Below are positions 40,539 to 49,224 of a stretch of 64,000 bases of DNA, piece after piece. The stretch is from positions 340,348-404,347 of the forward strand of contig NZ_JAAGLV010000005.1 of assembly GCF_010548305.1 (NCBI RefSeq), read 5' to 3'. Under the pieces are notes generated by a model that saw only the letters and a list, made by a program, of their open reading frames with translations, ran no database searches and was not told where the DNA came from. The DNA comes from Streptomyces sp. SID13031. GTDB lineage: Bacteria > Actinomycetota > Actinomycetes > Propionibacteriales > Kribbellaceae. The position numbers and the translations under genes are program-made. Within the stretch, counting starts at the first letter, position 1. Every line of letters starts with the position of its first letter.

Positions 40539-41612
40539 ATGAGTGAGGACACTGGGCGCTGCGGTTACAGCAAGTGCCGGGAAGAACTGCCGGCGCCGGG
40601 GATGCAGGGCGGGAGACCGAGGAGTTTCTGCCGGGATACCCGCTGGGAAGGTGGGCGGACCTGTGCGCAGATGGCGAGGGCGGAGCGGGAGGCACTGGGC
40701 GCACTGGGGCTTGGGCTGGATGCCGACAGCAGCACCTTCCGGCTGGACGCTGAGCGCCTGCGGGACCACCTGGAGACGATCCGCGGACCAGTGGACGCCC
40801 TGACGGCAGCGCTCCTGGCGGTGACCACCCGCCTGGATGAGGTGGAGGCTGCGGCCATCGCCTCCGTCGAGACGGCACACGCACAGGTCGCGGAGGCGGA
40901 GAGAGCGCGACTGACCGCCGAGGAAGCCCGCGAGAACGCCGAGCACCGGACCCGCCAGGCCACGGCATCCGCCGAGAGAGCCGCCAAGGAGCGCACCGAA
41001 GCCGTCGACCGAGCCGGCGCAGCAGCCCGGCAAGCGCTCGACGCCACCGAGGCCCTCGGCGCAGCCCGGCAGCAGGCCCATGACGCGATCGGCGCGCGAG
41101 ACGACGCAGTACAGGCGCGAGAGCACGCCGCGCAACAGACGGAGGCGGCGACCGCAGTACTGGCCACCACGGAACAGCGAGTACGTGACGGCGAGCGAGA
41201 CCGCCTGGAACTAGCCGCTGCCCTGGAGCGGACATCGCTGGACCGAGACACCGCTCTCCGAGGCGAGCAAGAGCGCCGAGCAGAGCTGGAATCGCTCCGC
41301 GCCGAACTGGCAGCCGAGCGCCACCGCATCGCCGAAGTAGACGCCGCCCGCCAGCTCGCCGAGGCCGCCGCCAGCCGCTCGGAAGCCGCCTACCGGGAAT
41401 CCGCCCGAGCGGAAGCAGCCCACCAGGAAGCCACCACTGACCTCCGAGCCGCGCTGGCCCGCTCCGAAGCCGAACTCGCCCACCAACAGCAGCTGACCGC
41501 CCAGACAACCGCCGAACTCTCCCACCTCCGCACCGAACTGACCACCAAGCCCACCCGCCTCCACCCCGAAGACCTCCAAGCAATGCTCACCGCCCTAACC
41601 CCCACCCCCTAA
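40539..41612 (+). CDS. Cys-rich N-terminus plus long coiled-coil protein
   Basis: 357 residues. The first 50 residues contain four Cys (CGYSKCREELP ... FCRDTR ... TCAQ) arranged like a small zinc-binding module. Residues 60-345 are almost wholly Ala/Glu/Arg/Gln heptads without Pro, a coiled coil of more than 40 nm if continuous. No enzymatic motif. The domain plan recalls plasmid KfrA-like and SMC-like DNA-binding coiled-coil proteins, but I do not see a clear HTH. It is divergent from the tyrosine recombinase, and the shared intergenic region suggests joint control. Function unknown. Confidence 0.75.
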   Translation: MSEDTGRCGYSKCREELPAPGMQGGRPRSFCRDTRWEGGRTCAQMARAEREALGALGLGLDADSSTFRLDAERLRDHLETIRGPVDALTAALLAVTTRLDEVEAAAIASVETAHAQVAEAERARLTAEEARENAEHRTRQATASAERAAKERTEAVDRAGAAARQALDATEALGAARQQAHDAIGARDDAVQAREHAAQQTEAATAVLATTEQRVRDGERDRLELAAALERTSLDRDTALRGEQERRAELESLRAELAAERHRIAEVDAARQLAEAAASRSEAAYRESARAEAAHQEATTDLRAALARSEAELAHQQQLTAQTTAELSHLRTELTTKPTRLHPEDLQAMLTALTPTP

Positions 41613-41676
41613 CCAACGCCCCCTTCTCACCTACGCCTCCCCCACAGCCGCCGCGCCAACCACAGCCCGGCGCCAC

Positions 41677-41743
41677 CGCGACTTTGTGCACGACCTGAGC
41701 AACAACCGACGCCCAGAACACTCACGTCATGCACAAAGTCGCG
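41677..41743. repeat. 14-bp perfect inverted repeat with 39-base spacer
   Basis: CGCGACTTTGTGCA (41677-41690) and TGCACAAAGTCGCG (41730-41743) are exact reverse complements. A related TGCGCAAAGTTG occurs once more near 41950. The architecture (long exact arms, unpaired spacer, between genes) is like the 26-bp repeat at 26279-26386, though the sequence is different. Confidence 0.75.
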
Positions 41744-41750
41744 CCCGTCA

Positions 41751-41870
41751 CCGGGCCCGGGCGGGCCGGCCTGGGCGGGCCGGGTCGGGCCTGGCGGGTC
41801 GGCCTGGGCGGGTCGGGTCGGGCCTGGGCGGGTCGCGCCCGTCGCCGGGCTTGGGCGGGTCGGGCCGACG
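41751..41870. repeat. GC-rich tandem repeats
   Basis: Imperfect repeats built on GGGCCTGGGCGGGTCGG-like units, at least five, with small length changes between units. Such runs slip in replication and could form G-rich structures. Confidence 0.7.
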
Positions 41871-42055
41871 TCGGCTGCGCGCGCGTGCTGCCGGCGGGCT
41901 CGGCTTGTGGTCCGGGTGAGCGCTTGTAGGGGTTGGGTGCTCTGGTCGTGCGCAAAGTTGGTGAGGGCGGGGTTGGTGGGTGCGGGTGAAGGGGTGGCTT
42001 GGTCTTGTGTTGGGTGGGGGGTTGGGGGAATGGTGGGTGGACCAGGAGGGACGTC

Positions 42056-44194
42056 ATGGCAGACAAGGCGAGTAGTTCCCAGGGCGGTGGTGCTGCTCCC
42101 GTCGCGGACAGCCCGGCCGCCATCCGTAACGTGGTGCTCGTCGGGCCGTCGGGTGCCGGCAAGACCACTCTCGTCGAGGCCTTGCTGGTCGCCTCCGGAG
42201 TGCTGTCCAGACCGGGCACCGTCGTCGACGGTACGACGGTGTGCGACTGCGACGACGCGGAGATCCGGCAGCAGCGGTCGGTCGGGCTGGCGCTCGCCCC
42301 GCTCCCCCACAACGGTGTGAAGGTCAACCTGATCGACACCCCTGGGTATGCCGATTTCGTGGGCGAGCTCCGGGCCGGCCTCAGGGCGGCGGATTGCGCT
42401 CTCTTCGTCCTCGCGGCGAACGAGAGCATCGACGAACCGACCAAGGCGCTCTGGCAGGAATGCGACCGGGTCGGCATGCCGCGCGCCGTCGTGATCACCA
42501 AACTCGACCACGCCCGGGCGAACTACGAGAACGCGCTCTCCGCGGCCCAGGACGCCTTCGGTGACAAGGTCCTCCCGCTCTACCTCCCCGCCGGCACGGG
42601 GCTGGTCGGTCTGCTGTCGCAGACGCAATACGAGTACGACCGCGGCAAACGCAGCACGCGCGCGCCCGACCCGCAGTACGCCGATCAGCTCGAAGAACTC
42701 CGTGGCACGCTGATCGAGGGCATCATCGAGGAGTCCGAGGACGAGTCGCTGATGGAGCGCTATCTCGGTGGCGAGGAGATCGGCCAGGACGTACTCGTCG
42801 AGGACCTCGAGGCAGCGGTTGCTCGCGGGTCGTTCTTCCCCGTCATCCCGGTCTGCAGCGGGACCGGCGTCGGCACGATGGAGCTGCTCGAGGTCGCGAC
42901 GAGTGGGTTCCCGTCGCCGCCCGAGCACCCGCTGCCCGAGGTGTTCACGCCGCACGGCGTACCGCGCAATAAGCTCGACTGCGACCCGAACGGGCCGTTG
43001 CTGGCCGAGGTGGTGAAGACGACGTCGGATCCGTACGTCGGCAGGGTCAGCCTGGTGCGGGTGTTCTCCGGCACCATCAGGCCCGACACGACGGTTCACG
43101 TGTCGGGCCATTTCACGTCCTTCTTCGGTGCCGCGAACAGCCACGCCGACCACGACGAGGACGAGCGGATCGGAACCCTCTCGTTCCCGCTCGGCAGGCA
43201 ACAGCGGCCGGCCACCACGGTGGTCGCTGGTGATCTGTGCGCGATCGGCCGGCTCACCCATGCGGAGACCGGGGACACGCTCTCCGACAAGGCCGATCCG
43301 TTGCTGCTCAAGCCGTGGACGATGCCCGAGCCGCTGCTACCGATCGCAGTACAGGCGCATGCGAAGACCGATGAGGACAAGCTGTCGGTCGGGTTGCAGC
43401 GGCTGGCTGCCGAGGACCCGACACTACGGATCGAGCAGAACCCCGAGACGCATCAGATCGTCTTGTGGTGCATGGGCGAGGCGCACTCGGACGTAGTACT
43501 GGATGCCTTGGCCAACCGGTACGGCGTGACTGTGGACACCGTCGAGCTGCGGGTGCCGCTGCGGGAGACCTTCGGAGGCAAGGCGAAGGGGCACGGGCGG
43601 CATGTGAAGCAGTCCGGCGGACATGGGCAGTACGCCGTGTGCGACATCGAGGTTGAGCCGTTGCCGCAGGGATCGGAGTTCGAGTTCGTCGACAAGGTCG
43701 TCGGTGGGTCCGTGCCGCGGCAGTTCATCCCGAGTGTGGAGAAGGGCATCCGGGCGCAGATGGAGAAGGGCGTCGGCGCCGGGTATCCGATGGTCAACAT
43801 CCGGGTGACGCTGCTCGATGGGAAGTCGCACAGCGTCGACTCGTCCGACATGGCGTTCCAGATGGCCGGTGGGCTGGCGCTTCGCGAGGCGGCGACCGCG
43901 ACGAAGGTGAATCTGCTGGAGCCTGTCGATCTCGTCTCGGTACTGACCCCCGACGAACTGGTCGGCTCGGTGATGAGTGACCTGTCCGGTCGAAGGGGCC
44001 GCCTACTCGGTACCGAGCGCGTCGGCGAGGACCGCACTCTGGTGAAGGCCGAAGTCCCGCAGGTGGAGATCACCCGCTATGCCATCGACCTCCGCTCCCT
44101 GTCCCACGGCGCAGCGTCCTTCACCCGCGCCTTCAGCCGCTACGAAGCGATGCCGGACTCAGCAGTCCAGCGGATGAAGGCGAGCGTCAGCTGA
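42056..44194 (+). CDS. Elongation factor G-like GTPase (EF-G2 type)
   Basis: 712 residues with the five-domain EF-G layout. Walker A is GPSGAGKTT (about residues 30-38) instead of AHxDAGKTT, switch II DTPGYADF is near 97-104, and the base-recognition motif is TKLD instead of NKxD, all typical of the actinobacterial EF-G-like paralog (FusA2-like) rather than the main EF-G. Domain IV contains GGKAKGHGRHVKQSGGHGQYAV. Its role is unclear: such paralogs have been linked to recycling, stress or TetM-like ribosome protection. AGGAGG precedes ATG 42056. It ends in an 8-base overlap with the convergent AAA+ gene. Confidence 0.9.
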   Translation: MADKASSSQGGGAAPVADSPAAIRNVVLVGPSGAGKTTLVEALLVASGVLSRPGTVVDGTTVCDCDDAEIRQQRSVGLALAPLPHNGVKVNLIDTPGYADFVGELRAGLRAADCALFVLAANESIDEPTKALWQECDRVGMPRAVVITKLDHARANYENALSAAQDAFGDKVLPLYLPAGTGLVGLLSQTQYEYDRGKRSTRAPDPQYADQLEELRGTLIEGIIEESEDESLMERYLGGEEIGQDVLVEDLEAAVARGSFFPVIPVCSGTGVGTMELLEVATSGFPSPPEHPLPEVFTPHGVPRNKLDCDPNGPLLAEVVKTTSDPYVGRVSLVRVFSGTIRPDTTVHVSGHFTSFFGAANSHADHDEDERIGTLSFPLGRQQRPATTVVAGDLCAIGRLTHAETGDTLSDKADPLLLKPWTMPEPLLPIAVQAHAKTDEDKLSVGLQRLAAEDPTLRIEQNPETHQIVLWCMGEAHSDVVLDALANRYGVTVDTVELRVPLRETFGGKAKGHGRHVKQSGGHGQYAVCDIEVEPLPQGSEFEFVDKVVGGSVPRQFIPSVEKGIRAQMEKGVGAGYPMVNIRVTLLDGKSHSVDSSDMAFQMAGGLALREAATATKVNLLEPVDLVSVLTPDELVGSVMSDLSGRRGRLLGTERVGEDRTLVKAEVPQVEITRYAIDLRSLSHGAASFTRAFSRYEAMPDSAVQRMKASVS

Positions 44195-45431
44195 GCCGGC
44201 GGCGGATCTCCTTGGACTGGAGGTAGGTCGCCACGTCGTCATAACGCTCGGACTGGTTGGCGAACTCGATGTAGGAGCGAACCCGGTGCAGCCAGTCCAG
44301 AGTCGACGGCTTCACCGTTGGCAGCGCGGCTGACACGTGCTGCATCGACAACGGCGGCTCACCACCGTTCGCCAGGGCCTCGTCGATCACGTGATCCACC
44401 CCGCGTTCGACCAGCGCGCGAAGGTCGGCACCACTGAACATCGGCGTCTGCGCGGCGAGCTCTTTCAAGTCGATGCCAGTTGTCGGTACGTCCTTCAGCA
44501 CCACCGAGAGGATGTCGGCGCGAGCAGGCTCGTCCGGCGGCGGTACGAAGATCACTCGATCGAAACGCCCCGGCCGCAGCATCGCCTCGTCGACGTCCCA
44601 CGGCGCGTTCGTGGCGGCGAGGACGAGCAGCCCATCGTTGTTGGAGCCGATCGCGTCCATCTCCTGCAGCAGGATGTCGACCAGCCGCCGCGACTCCGAC
44701 CCGCCGTGCTTGTGCCGCGCGAAGGCCAGCGCGTCCAGCTCGTCGAGGAACAGCACACACGGCGCATTCGCCCGCGCCCGCTCGAAGGCCTTGTGCAGGT
44801 TCTTCTCGGACACCCCGAGGTACGGGTCCATCACGTCCTCGATCCGGACGTTGACGAACGGCAGCCCACACTCCCCCGCGGTCGCCCGCGCGAGCAACGT
44901 CTTGCCGCACCCGGGCGGCCCGTAGAGCATCACGCCTCCGCCCGACCTCCGCCCGTACTTCGAGTAGAGCTCCGGACGGCTGAGCGGCAGGATCACCATC
45001 CGGTGGATCACCCGCTTGATCTCCTCCATCCCACCGACCTGGTCGAAGGTCGTGGTCTCCCCAACCGCGTCACTCGTGAAGCCCGGTTCGTCCTCGGGCC
45101 CGACCTTGACCCGTACGCCGCTGCGCTCGGTGACCATCTCATCGACCAACTGCTGCAGCCGCCCGGTCCCCTCGACGACTCCCGCCTGCCTCGCCGCCTC
45201 GAGGCAGCCCCGCAGCAACGCGAGGCGCCCGTTGGCCGCGGCCAATTCACCGACCGGTACCAGCTGGTCGGCCGGAAGGCCTTGCTGATCGAGCAGTACG
45301 ACGTACTGGTCGAGGGCCGACTCGGTCTCGTCCGCGGCGACGAGCGTCTCGGCGAGGATGAGGCGGAGCAGGACGTCGTCCGGGCTGGCCTCGACCGCCT
45401 TGCGCAGCGCGGAGATCCGGTCGTTCGTCAT
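44187..45431 (-). CDS. AAA+ ATPase with N-terminal TPR-like region
   Basis: 414 residues. Residues 1-90 are helical TPR-like repeats (ALRKAVEASPDDVLLRLILAETLV), followed by a linker and a classical AAA domain: Walker A GPPGCGKTLLAR (about 180-191), Walker B CVLFLDELDALAF, sensor 1 LAATNAPW, Arg finger in MLRPGRFDRVIF and sensor 2 GADLRALVERG. It is of the Cdc48/FtsH/proteasome-ATPase clade but has a single AAA module and no protease. ATG 45431 overlaps the stop of the upstream TPR gene (ATGA). The three-gene operon (membrane protein, TPR-membrane protein, AAA+) suggests a membrane-linked remodelling complex; substrate unknown. Confidence 0.88.
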   Translation of the reverse strand: MTNDRISALRKAVEASPDDVLLRLILAETLVAADETESALDQYVVLLDQQGLPADQLVPVGELAAANGRLALLRGCLEAARQAGVVEGTGRLQQLVDEMVTERSGVRVKVGPEDEPGFTSDAVGETTTFDQVGGMEEIKRVIHRMVILPLSRPELYSKYGRRSGGGVMLYGPPGCGKTLLARATAGECGLPFVNVRIEDVMDPYLGVSEKNLHKAFERARANAPCVLFLDELDALAFARHKHGGSESRRLVDILLQEMDAIGSNNDGLLVLAATNAPWDVDEAMLRPGRFDRVIFVPPPDEPARADILSVVLKDVPTTGIDLKELAAQTPMFSGADLRALVERGVDHVIDEALANGGEPPLSMQHVSAALPTVKPSTLDWLHRVRSYIEFANQSERYDDVATYLQSKEIRRRLS

Positions 45432-46303
45432 GTTCCCCATTTCCGGTTGATCAGGCGGCGTACCAGCGGTGGCGCGACCCATGAGTAGACGCAGAACGCG
45501 AACCAGCCGATCGCGAAGATCGTTGACAAGGCACCGAAGCCGGCCGCACTCAGCCCGTAGATGATCGCGACAGCGCAGATCCAGACCACTAGCGGGTTGA
45601 ACCGCTGGAAAGGTCGCAGCGGCAGCAACAGCGGGTGGTTGATCAGCTTGGCTTCGCGAGCCGCTCCCCGCAGGTCGCCATCGGCCGGGTTGGCCGCGGC
45701 AGCCGAGGCGAGAGAGCGGTATCCCGACCTGGCATCACCCGTCAGCATGGACGCCGTACCGTGCAGGGCCTGCGCTCCCGGATCCTCGGGATCGGCAGAG
45801 AGCGCTTCCTGGCTGTGCCTGCGCATGTCCTCGTGCCTGCCTTGCGCGAAGGCGACCTGCGCACGCGCTGACGAAACCGACGCACTCTCAGGCGCGAACG
45901 ACGCAGCACGCTCGACGAGGGCGGCCGCCTTCTCCGTCTGGCCCGCAGCAAGGCAGACCATCGCGTAGCCGAGCAGCAGGTCTGCCTCGTTCGGGTTCAG
46001 GCTGAGGCCTTGCAGGTAGACCGCTTCCGCCTCCTGCAACTGTCCGGCTGCCCGCAGTGCGGAGCCGAGCAATTGGAGCAGCGGCACTGACAGGCCATAG
46101 TGCGACAGTCCGTCACGTAGTACGGAGATCGCTTCCTCGTTGCGATCAAGCGCGTGTAGCGCGGCGCCACGGAACAGGAACGCGCGGTAGTCGAGCGCCG
46201 CGTCACCCCACAGCCCCTGGAGCTCCGTGAGAGTCCGCTCAGGATGGCCGATCTGCAACCAGTGGCCGGCCATCTGGAGCCTGGCCTCGGTCGGCTCGTT
46301 CAT
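45428..46303 (-). CDS. TPR protein with C-terminal membrane helices
   Basis: 291 residues from ATG 46303, which overlaps the stop of the upstream gene. Six or so TPR-like helix pairs fill residues 5-215 (for example LGSALRAAGQLQEAEAVYLQGLSLNPNEADL), then two hydrophobic segments (about 235-258 and 262-280) anchor it, leaving the TPR array in the cytoplasm. TPR arrays bind partner proteins; the partners here are most likely the AAA+ protein encoded immediately downstream and the membrane protein upstream. No catalytic motif. Confidence 0.83.
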   Translation of the reverse strand: MNEPTEARLQMAGHWLQIGHPERTLTELQGLWGDAALDYRAFLFRGAALHALDRNEEAISVLRDGLSHYGLSVPLLQLLGSALRAAGQLQEAEAVYLQGLSLNPNEADLLLGYAMVCLAAGQTEKAAALVERAASFAPESASVSSARAQVAFAQGRHEDMRRHSQEALSADPEDPGAQALHGTASMLTGDARSGYRSLASAAAANPADGDLRGAAREAKLINHPLLLPLRPFQRFNPLVVWICAVAIIYGLSAAGFGALSTIFAIGWFAFCVYSWVAPPLVRRLINRKWGT

Positions 46304-46767
46304 ACCGCGATCACCACCAGTGCGAGTAGGACGACCTCGAGCAGACCGCAACCGATCACCGCGGCGAGCCCTGGTCCCCACAGCGACTTGTACTCCGTAC
46401 CGCGCAACTGGAACGCGCGATCCATCGGCTGCTGGAACCGCAACTGGACCAGGCAGGTCAGGATCGCGATCACCCGGATCACCACCCGCGTCCCCGACGA
46501 GGCCGTCACCTCATCGGTCAACAACGCGATCGCGACCGCGGCGAGCACCAGCCCGGCAAAACCGGTCAGCAGGATCAGCCGCCGTCCGCTCGCCGGTACG
46601 CCGAGGCGGCGTGCGTTCAGCGACGCGATCACGGTGGTCGCGATGACCCCGCCGAAGAACGCCACATAGGCCTGCGACATCAACCGCCAGGGACGCACGG
46701 ACAGGTCGACGTCCGCGCCGATGGTTGGGCGCAGCAGGTCGTCCGGCATGGGCTCCCCTATGGGCAC
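46300..46767 (-). CDS. Unknown four-helix membrane protein
   Basis: Up to 155 residues, not recognised. Four hydrophobic helices at about 30-48, 62-82, 93-110 and 130-152 with short loops and a short acidic N-terminus. GTG 46767 is given; ATG 46749 is an in-frame alternative, with GGGGAG only 3 bases before it, so the start is unsettled. It is the first gene of the operon with the TPR and AAA+ genes, joined by ATGA overlaps, and is divergent from a HIT-family gene 40 bases away. Confidence 0.7.
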   Translation of the reverse strand: MPIGEPMPDDLLRPTIGADVDLSVRPWRLMSQAYVAFFGGVIATTVIASLNARRLGVPASGRRLILLTGFAGLVLAAVAIALLTDEVTASSGTRVVIRVIAILTCLVQLRFQQPMDRAFQLRGTEYKSLWGPGLAAVIGCGLLEVVLLALVVIAV

Positions 46768-46807
46768 TGATGAATCGGAGCGGGCCTGCGCAGTTTAGCC
46801 TGGCCAG

Positions 46808-47212
46808 ATGACCGAGAACTGCCTCTTCTGCGGGATCGTGGCCGGCACCATCCCGTCCCAGCAGGTTGCCGAGAACGACCGGGCGATCGCCTTCATGGAC
46901 ATCAACCCCGCCACCCGCGGCCATCTGCTCGTCATCCCGCGCGAACACTCCGCCGATCTGCGGGAGAGCGCTCCCGAGGATCTCATCGCCGCGACGCTGC
47001 TGGCCCAGTCGCTGGTCACCCGGGTGATCGACCGCCTCGACGCCGACGGCGCCAACCTGCTCAGCTGCATCGGCGCCGACGCCTGGCAGTCGGTCTTCCA
47101 TACTCACCTGCACGTCATCCCCCGCTACAAGAACGACCCGCTCCAACTCCCCTGGCACCCGACCCCGGGCGACTTCGACGCCATCGCCACGACAGCGGCC
47201 GAACTCCGTTGA
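46808..47212 (+). CDS. HIT family nucleotide hydrolase
   Basis: 134 residues. The His triad is HTHLHV (about residues 98-103), and NCLFCGIVAGTIPS at the N-terminus is the standard opening of HINT/HIT proteins. GHLLVIPREH is the conserved central strand. The family hydrolyses nucleotide phosphoramidates or adenylated substrates in the cytoplasm. A single-gene unit between the AAA+ operon and pimA. A second HIT protein of a different subfamily is encoded at 51517-52095. Confidence 0.93.
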   Translation: MTENCLFCGIVAGTIPSQQVAENDRAIAFMDINPATRGHLLVIPREHSADLRESAPEDLIAATLLAQSLVTRVIDRLDADGANLLSCIGADAWQSVFHTHLHVIPRYKNDPLQLPWHPTPGDFDAIATTAAELR

Positions 47213-47256
47213 GCTGAAGAACGCCGATCGCGGACGCAATAGGTGCGCCTCGACTG

Positions 47257-48354
47257 CTATCGGCGCGCGACCAGCTCGTAGACGGCGACGAGTTCACCGA
47301 CCAGATTGCCCCAGTCATACCTCGGTACTGCGGCGCGCCCCGCCTCGCGCAGTTTGTCGCGCTCGTCCGGCGACCCCAGCAGCCGGGATGCCTGCGCGGC
47401 CAGCGCGTCCGGATTGCCGGGCTCGAACAGTTCGCCCAAGCGACCGCCGTCCAGCACTTGCCGGAACGCGGCGAGATCGCTCGCCAGGACGGGTGCGCCC
47501 GCAGCCATTGCCTCCAGCAGCACGATCCCGAAACTCTCGCCACCAAGATGCGGCGCGACGTACACGTCCGACCCGGCCAGCATGTCCGCGCGGGCGATGT
47601 CGTCGATCGCGCCGAGGAAGAGCACGTTGTCGCGACAGTGCTCCGGTAGCGCGCGACGCGCGTCGTCGGCCTGTCCGGTGCCGGCCACCAACACCAGTAC
47701 CCGCGGCCGCGCCGCCACCAATCGTGGTACCGCCGCCATCAGTACGCCGAGGCCTTTGCGTGGCTCGTCCATCCGGCCGAGAAAGCTGATCGTGCCGTGG
47801 GCGCCTTGCCACTCGGGGCGGATCCGGCCGGCGAAACGAGCCGTGTAGAGGCCGTTCGGGATCACCACGGCCTCGCCACCGATGTGCTGCACCATCATCG
47901 AGCGCGCGTTCTCCGAGACCGCGATCCTGGCGTCGAGCTTCTCCAGCGCGGGCCGCAACAGCCCGGCCGCTGCACTCATCGCCCGCGAGCGGACCTGCCA
48001 GGTGTGGAAGGTGGCGACGAACGGACCTTCGCCCGCCCAGAGCGCGATGATCGAGGCGCTCGGCGTCGTCGGCTCGTGCACGTGGACGACGTCGAAACCA
48101 CCTTCAGCCAGCCAGCTCCGCACCCGCGCGGCCGTCCGCGGCCCGAAGGTCACCCGCGCGATCGAGCCGTTGTAGGGCACCCCGACGGCGTGACCTGCCG
48201 ATACGACGTACGGCGGGACCTTGTGGTCGTCGACCGGTGCGAGTACCGACACTTCGTGGCCGAGGGCAATCAATGCCTCAGCGAGGTCGCGGACGTGGTT
48301 CTGCACCCCGCCCGGTGTACCGAGCGAGTACGGGCAGACCAGGCCGATCTTCAT
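47257..48354 (-). CDS. pimA: Phosphatidyl-myo-inositol mannosyltransferase
   Basis: 365-residue GT-B glycosyltransferase (GT4) adding the first mannose from GDP-mannose to phosphatidylinositol at the cytoplasmic face of the membrane. Gly-rich loop PGGVQNHV is at residues 14-21, HVHEPTTPSAS near 92-102 and the acceptor/donor motif GGESFGIVLLEAMAAG near 270-285 (EX7E). The linkage patA-pimA behind pgsA is the conserved actinobacterial PIM order. ATG 48354 starts directly after the patA stop. Confidence 0.94.
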   Translation of the reverse strand: MKIGLVCPYSLGTPGGVQNHVRDLAEALIALGHEVSVLAPVDDHKVPPYVVSAGHAVGVPYNGSIARVTFGPRTAARVRSWLAEGGFDVVHVHEPTTPSASIIALWAGEGPFVATFHTWQVRSRAMSAAAGLLRPALEKLDARIAVSENARSMMVQHIGGEAVVIPNGLYTARFAGRIRPEWQGAHGTISFLGRMDEPRKGLGVLMAAVPRLVAARPRVLVLVAGTGQADDARRALPEHCRDNVLFLGAIDDIARADMLAGSDVYVAPHLGGESFGIVLLEAMAAGAPVLASDLAAFRQVLDGGRLGELFEPGNPDALAAQASRLLGSPDERDKLREAGRAAVPRYDWGNLVGELVAVYELVARR

Positions 48355-49221
48355 TCAGTCCAGAAAGATTCGCTGCAGCATGTGCCAGTCCTGCGGGTGT
48401 TCGGCGATGCCGATGGCGAAGGCGTCGGCGCAGCGCTGGGTCATCTTCGCCGGGCCGCCGGCGCGGTCGATCGGGTCGTGGAAGGTGATGACGAGATCCG
48501 GGCCGTCGTAGTGCAGGGTCGCTGGGATCAGCGGGGCGCCGGTCCGCACGCTCAGCGCCGCGGGGCCAGCGGGCATCCGGGACTGCCGGCCGAAGAAGTT
48601 CACCGGGACGCCTCGCTCCGACAGGTCCCGGTCCGCGACCAAGCAGACGAAACCGCCGGACCGCAGCCGCTCGGCCAGTACTCCGAACACGTGCTCGTCG
48701 CTTCCCGTCAGGGCAAGCACCTCCATCCCGAGCTTGGCCCGGTAGGCGACGAAGCGGTCGAACAGGGACTCGGGGCGCAACCGCTCGGCCACGGTCGATA
48801 CGGGCATACCGGTTCGGCCGGCCCAGGCGCCGGCGTGGTCGTAGTTCGCCAGATGTGGAAGCGCGCAGATCACGCCCTTGCCCGCGTCGTGCGCGTCGCG
48901 GAGGAACTTCTCGTTGACCGTCCGAACCCGGCCGACGATGCGCTCGTCATCCCACTCGGGCAGCCGGAACGCTTCCTGCCAGTACCTGAGATAGGACCGC
49001 ATTCCGGCCCGGGTCAGCGCGTCCAGCTCAGCCGGCGTCGCGCCCGGCCGGACCACGGCGAGGTTGGATCGAAGGCGCTGGACGCCCCGCCCGTCCCGCC
49101 GTACGACGAAGTCCGCGATGCGCCGGAAGGCCGCCGTGACGACCGACTCCGGCAACCGCCGGGTCAGCGCCCAGGCCAGCGCGAACGCCAAGTCGACGGC
49201 GCGCTGCCGCAATGCCTCCAC
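48355..49221 (-). CDS. patA: Phosphatidylinositol mannoside acyltransferase
   Basis: 288 residues, lysophospholipid-acyltransferase/LpxL-like family. It acylates the mannose of PIM1/PIM2 at the membrane using acyl-CoA. The catalytic His/Asp-Glu site is ALPHLANYDHAGAW (about residues 118-131; PatA has HxxxWD/E-like spacing), and GFVCLVADRDLSERGVPVNFFG is the conserved second block. GTG 49221 begins MEALRQRAVDLAFALAW, an amphipathic membrane-associating helix. It lies 3 bases downstream of pgsA and abuts pimA. Confidence 0.92.
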   Translation of the reverse strand: MEALRQRAVDLAFALAWALTRRLPESVVTAAFRRIADFVVRRDGRGVQRLRSNLAVVRPGATPAELDALTRAGMRSYLRYWQEAFRLPEWDDERIVGRVRTVNEKFLRDAHDAGKGVICALPHLANYDHAGAWAGRTGMPVSTVAERLRPESLFDRFVAYRAKLGMEVLALTGSDEHVFGVLAERLRSGGFVCLVADRDLSERGVPVNFFGRQSRMPAGPAALSVRTGAPLIPATLHYDGPDLVITFHDPIDRAGGPAKMTQRCADAFAIGIAEHPQDWHMLQRIFLD

Positions 49222-49224
49222 AGG

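Larger units (their letters stand above)
41613..42055. other. Repeat-rich intergenic region upstream of the EF-G-like gene
   Basis: 443 bases with no supportable gene. It holds a 14-bp perfect inverted repeat (41677-41743) and GC-rich tandem repeats (41751-41870); the last 150 bases are very G-rich on the + strand and include the AGGAGG ribosome site of the next gene. ORFs on the minus strand here are artefacts of the repeats. Confidence 0.6.

Noticed and set aside
41627..43261. 544-codon minus-strand frame opposite the EF-G-like gene
   Set aside because: Composition follows the GC-rich repeats and the antisense of EF-G codons; no motif, while the + strand has a full translation GTPase.
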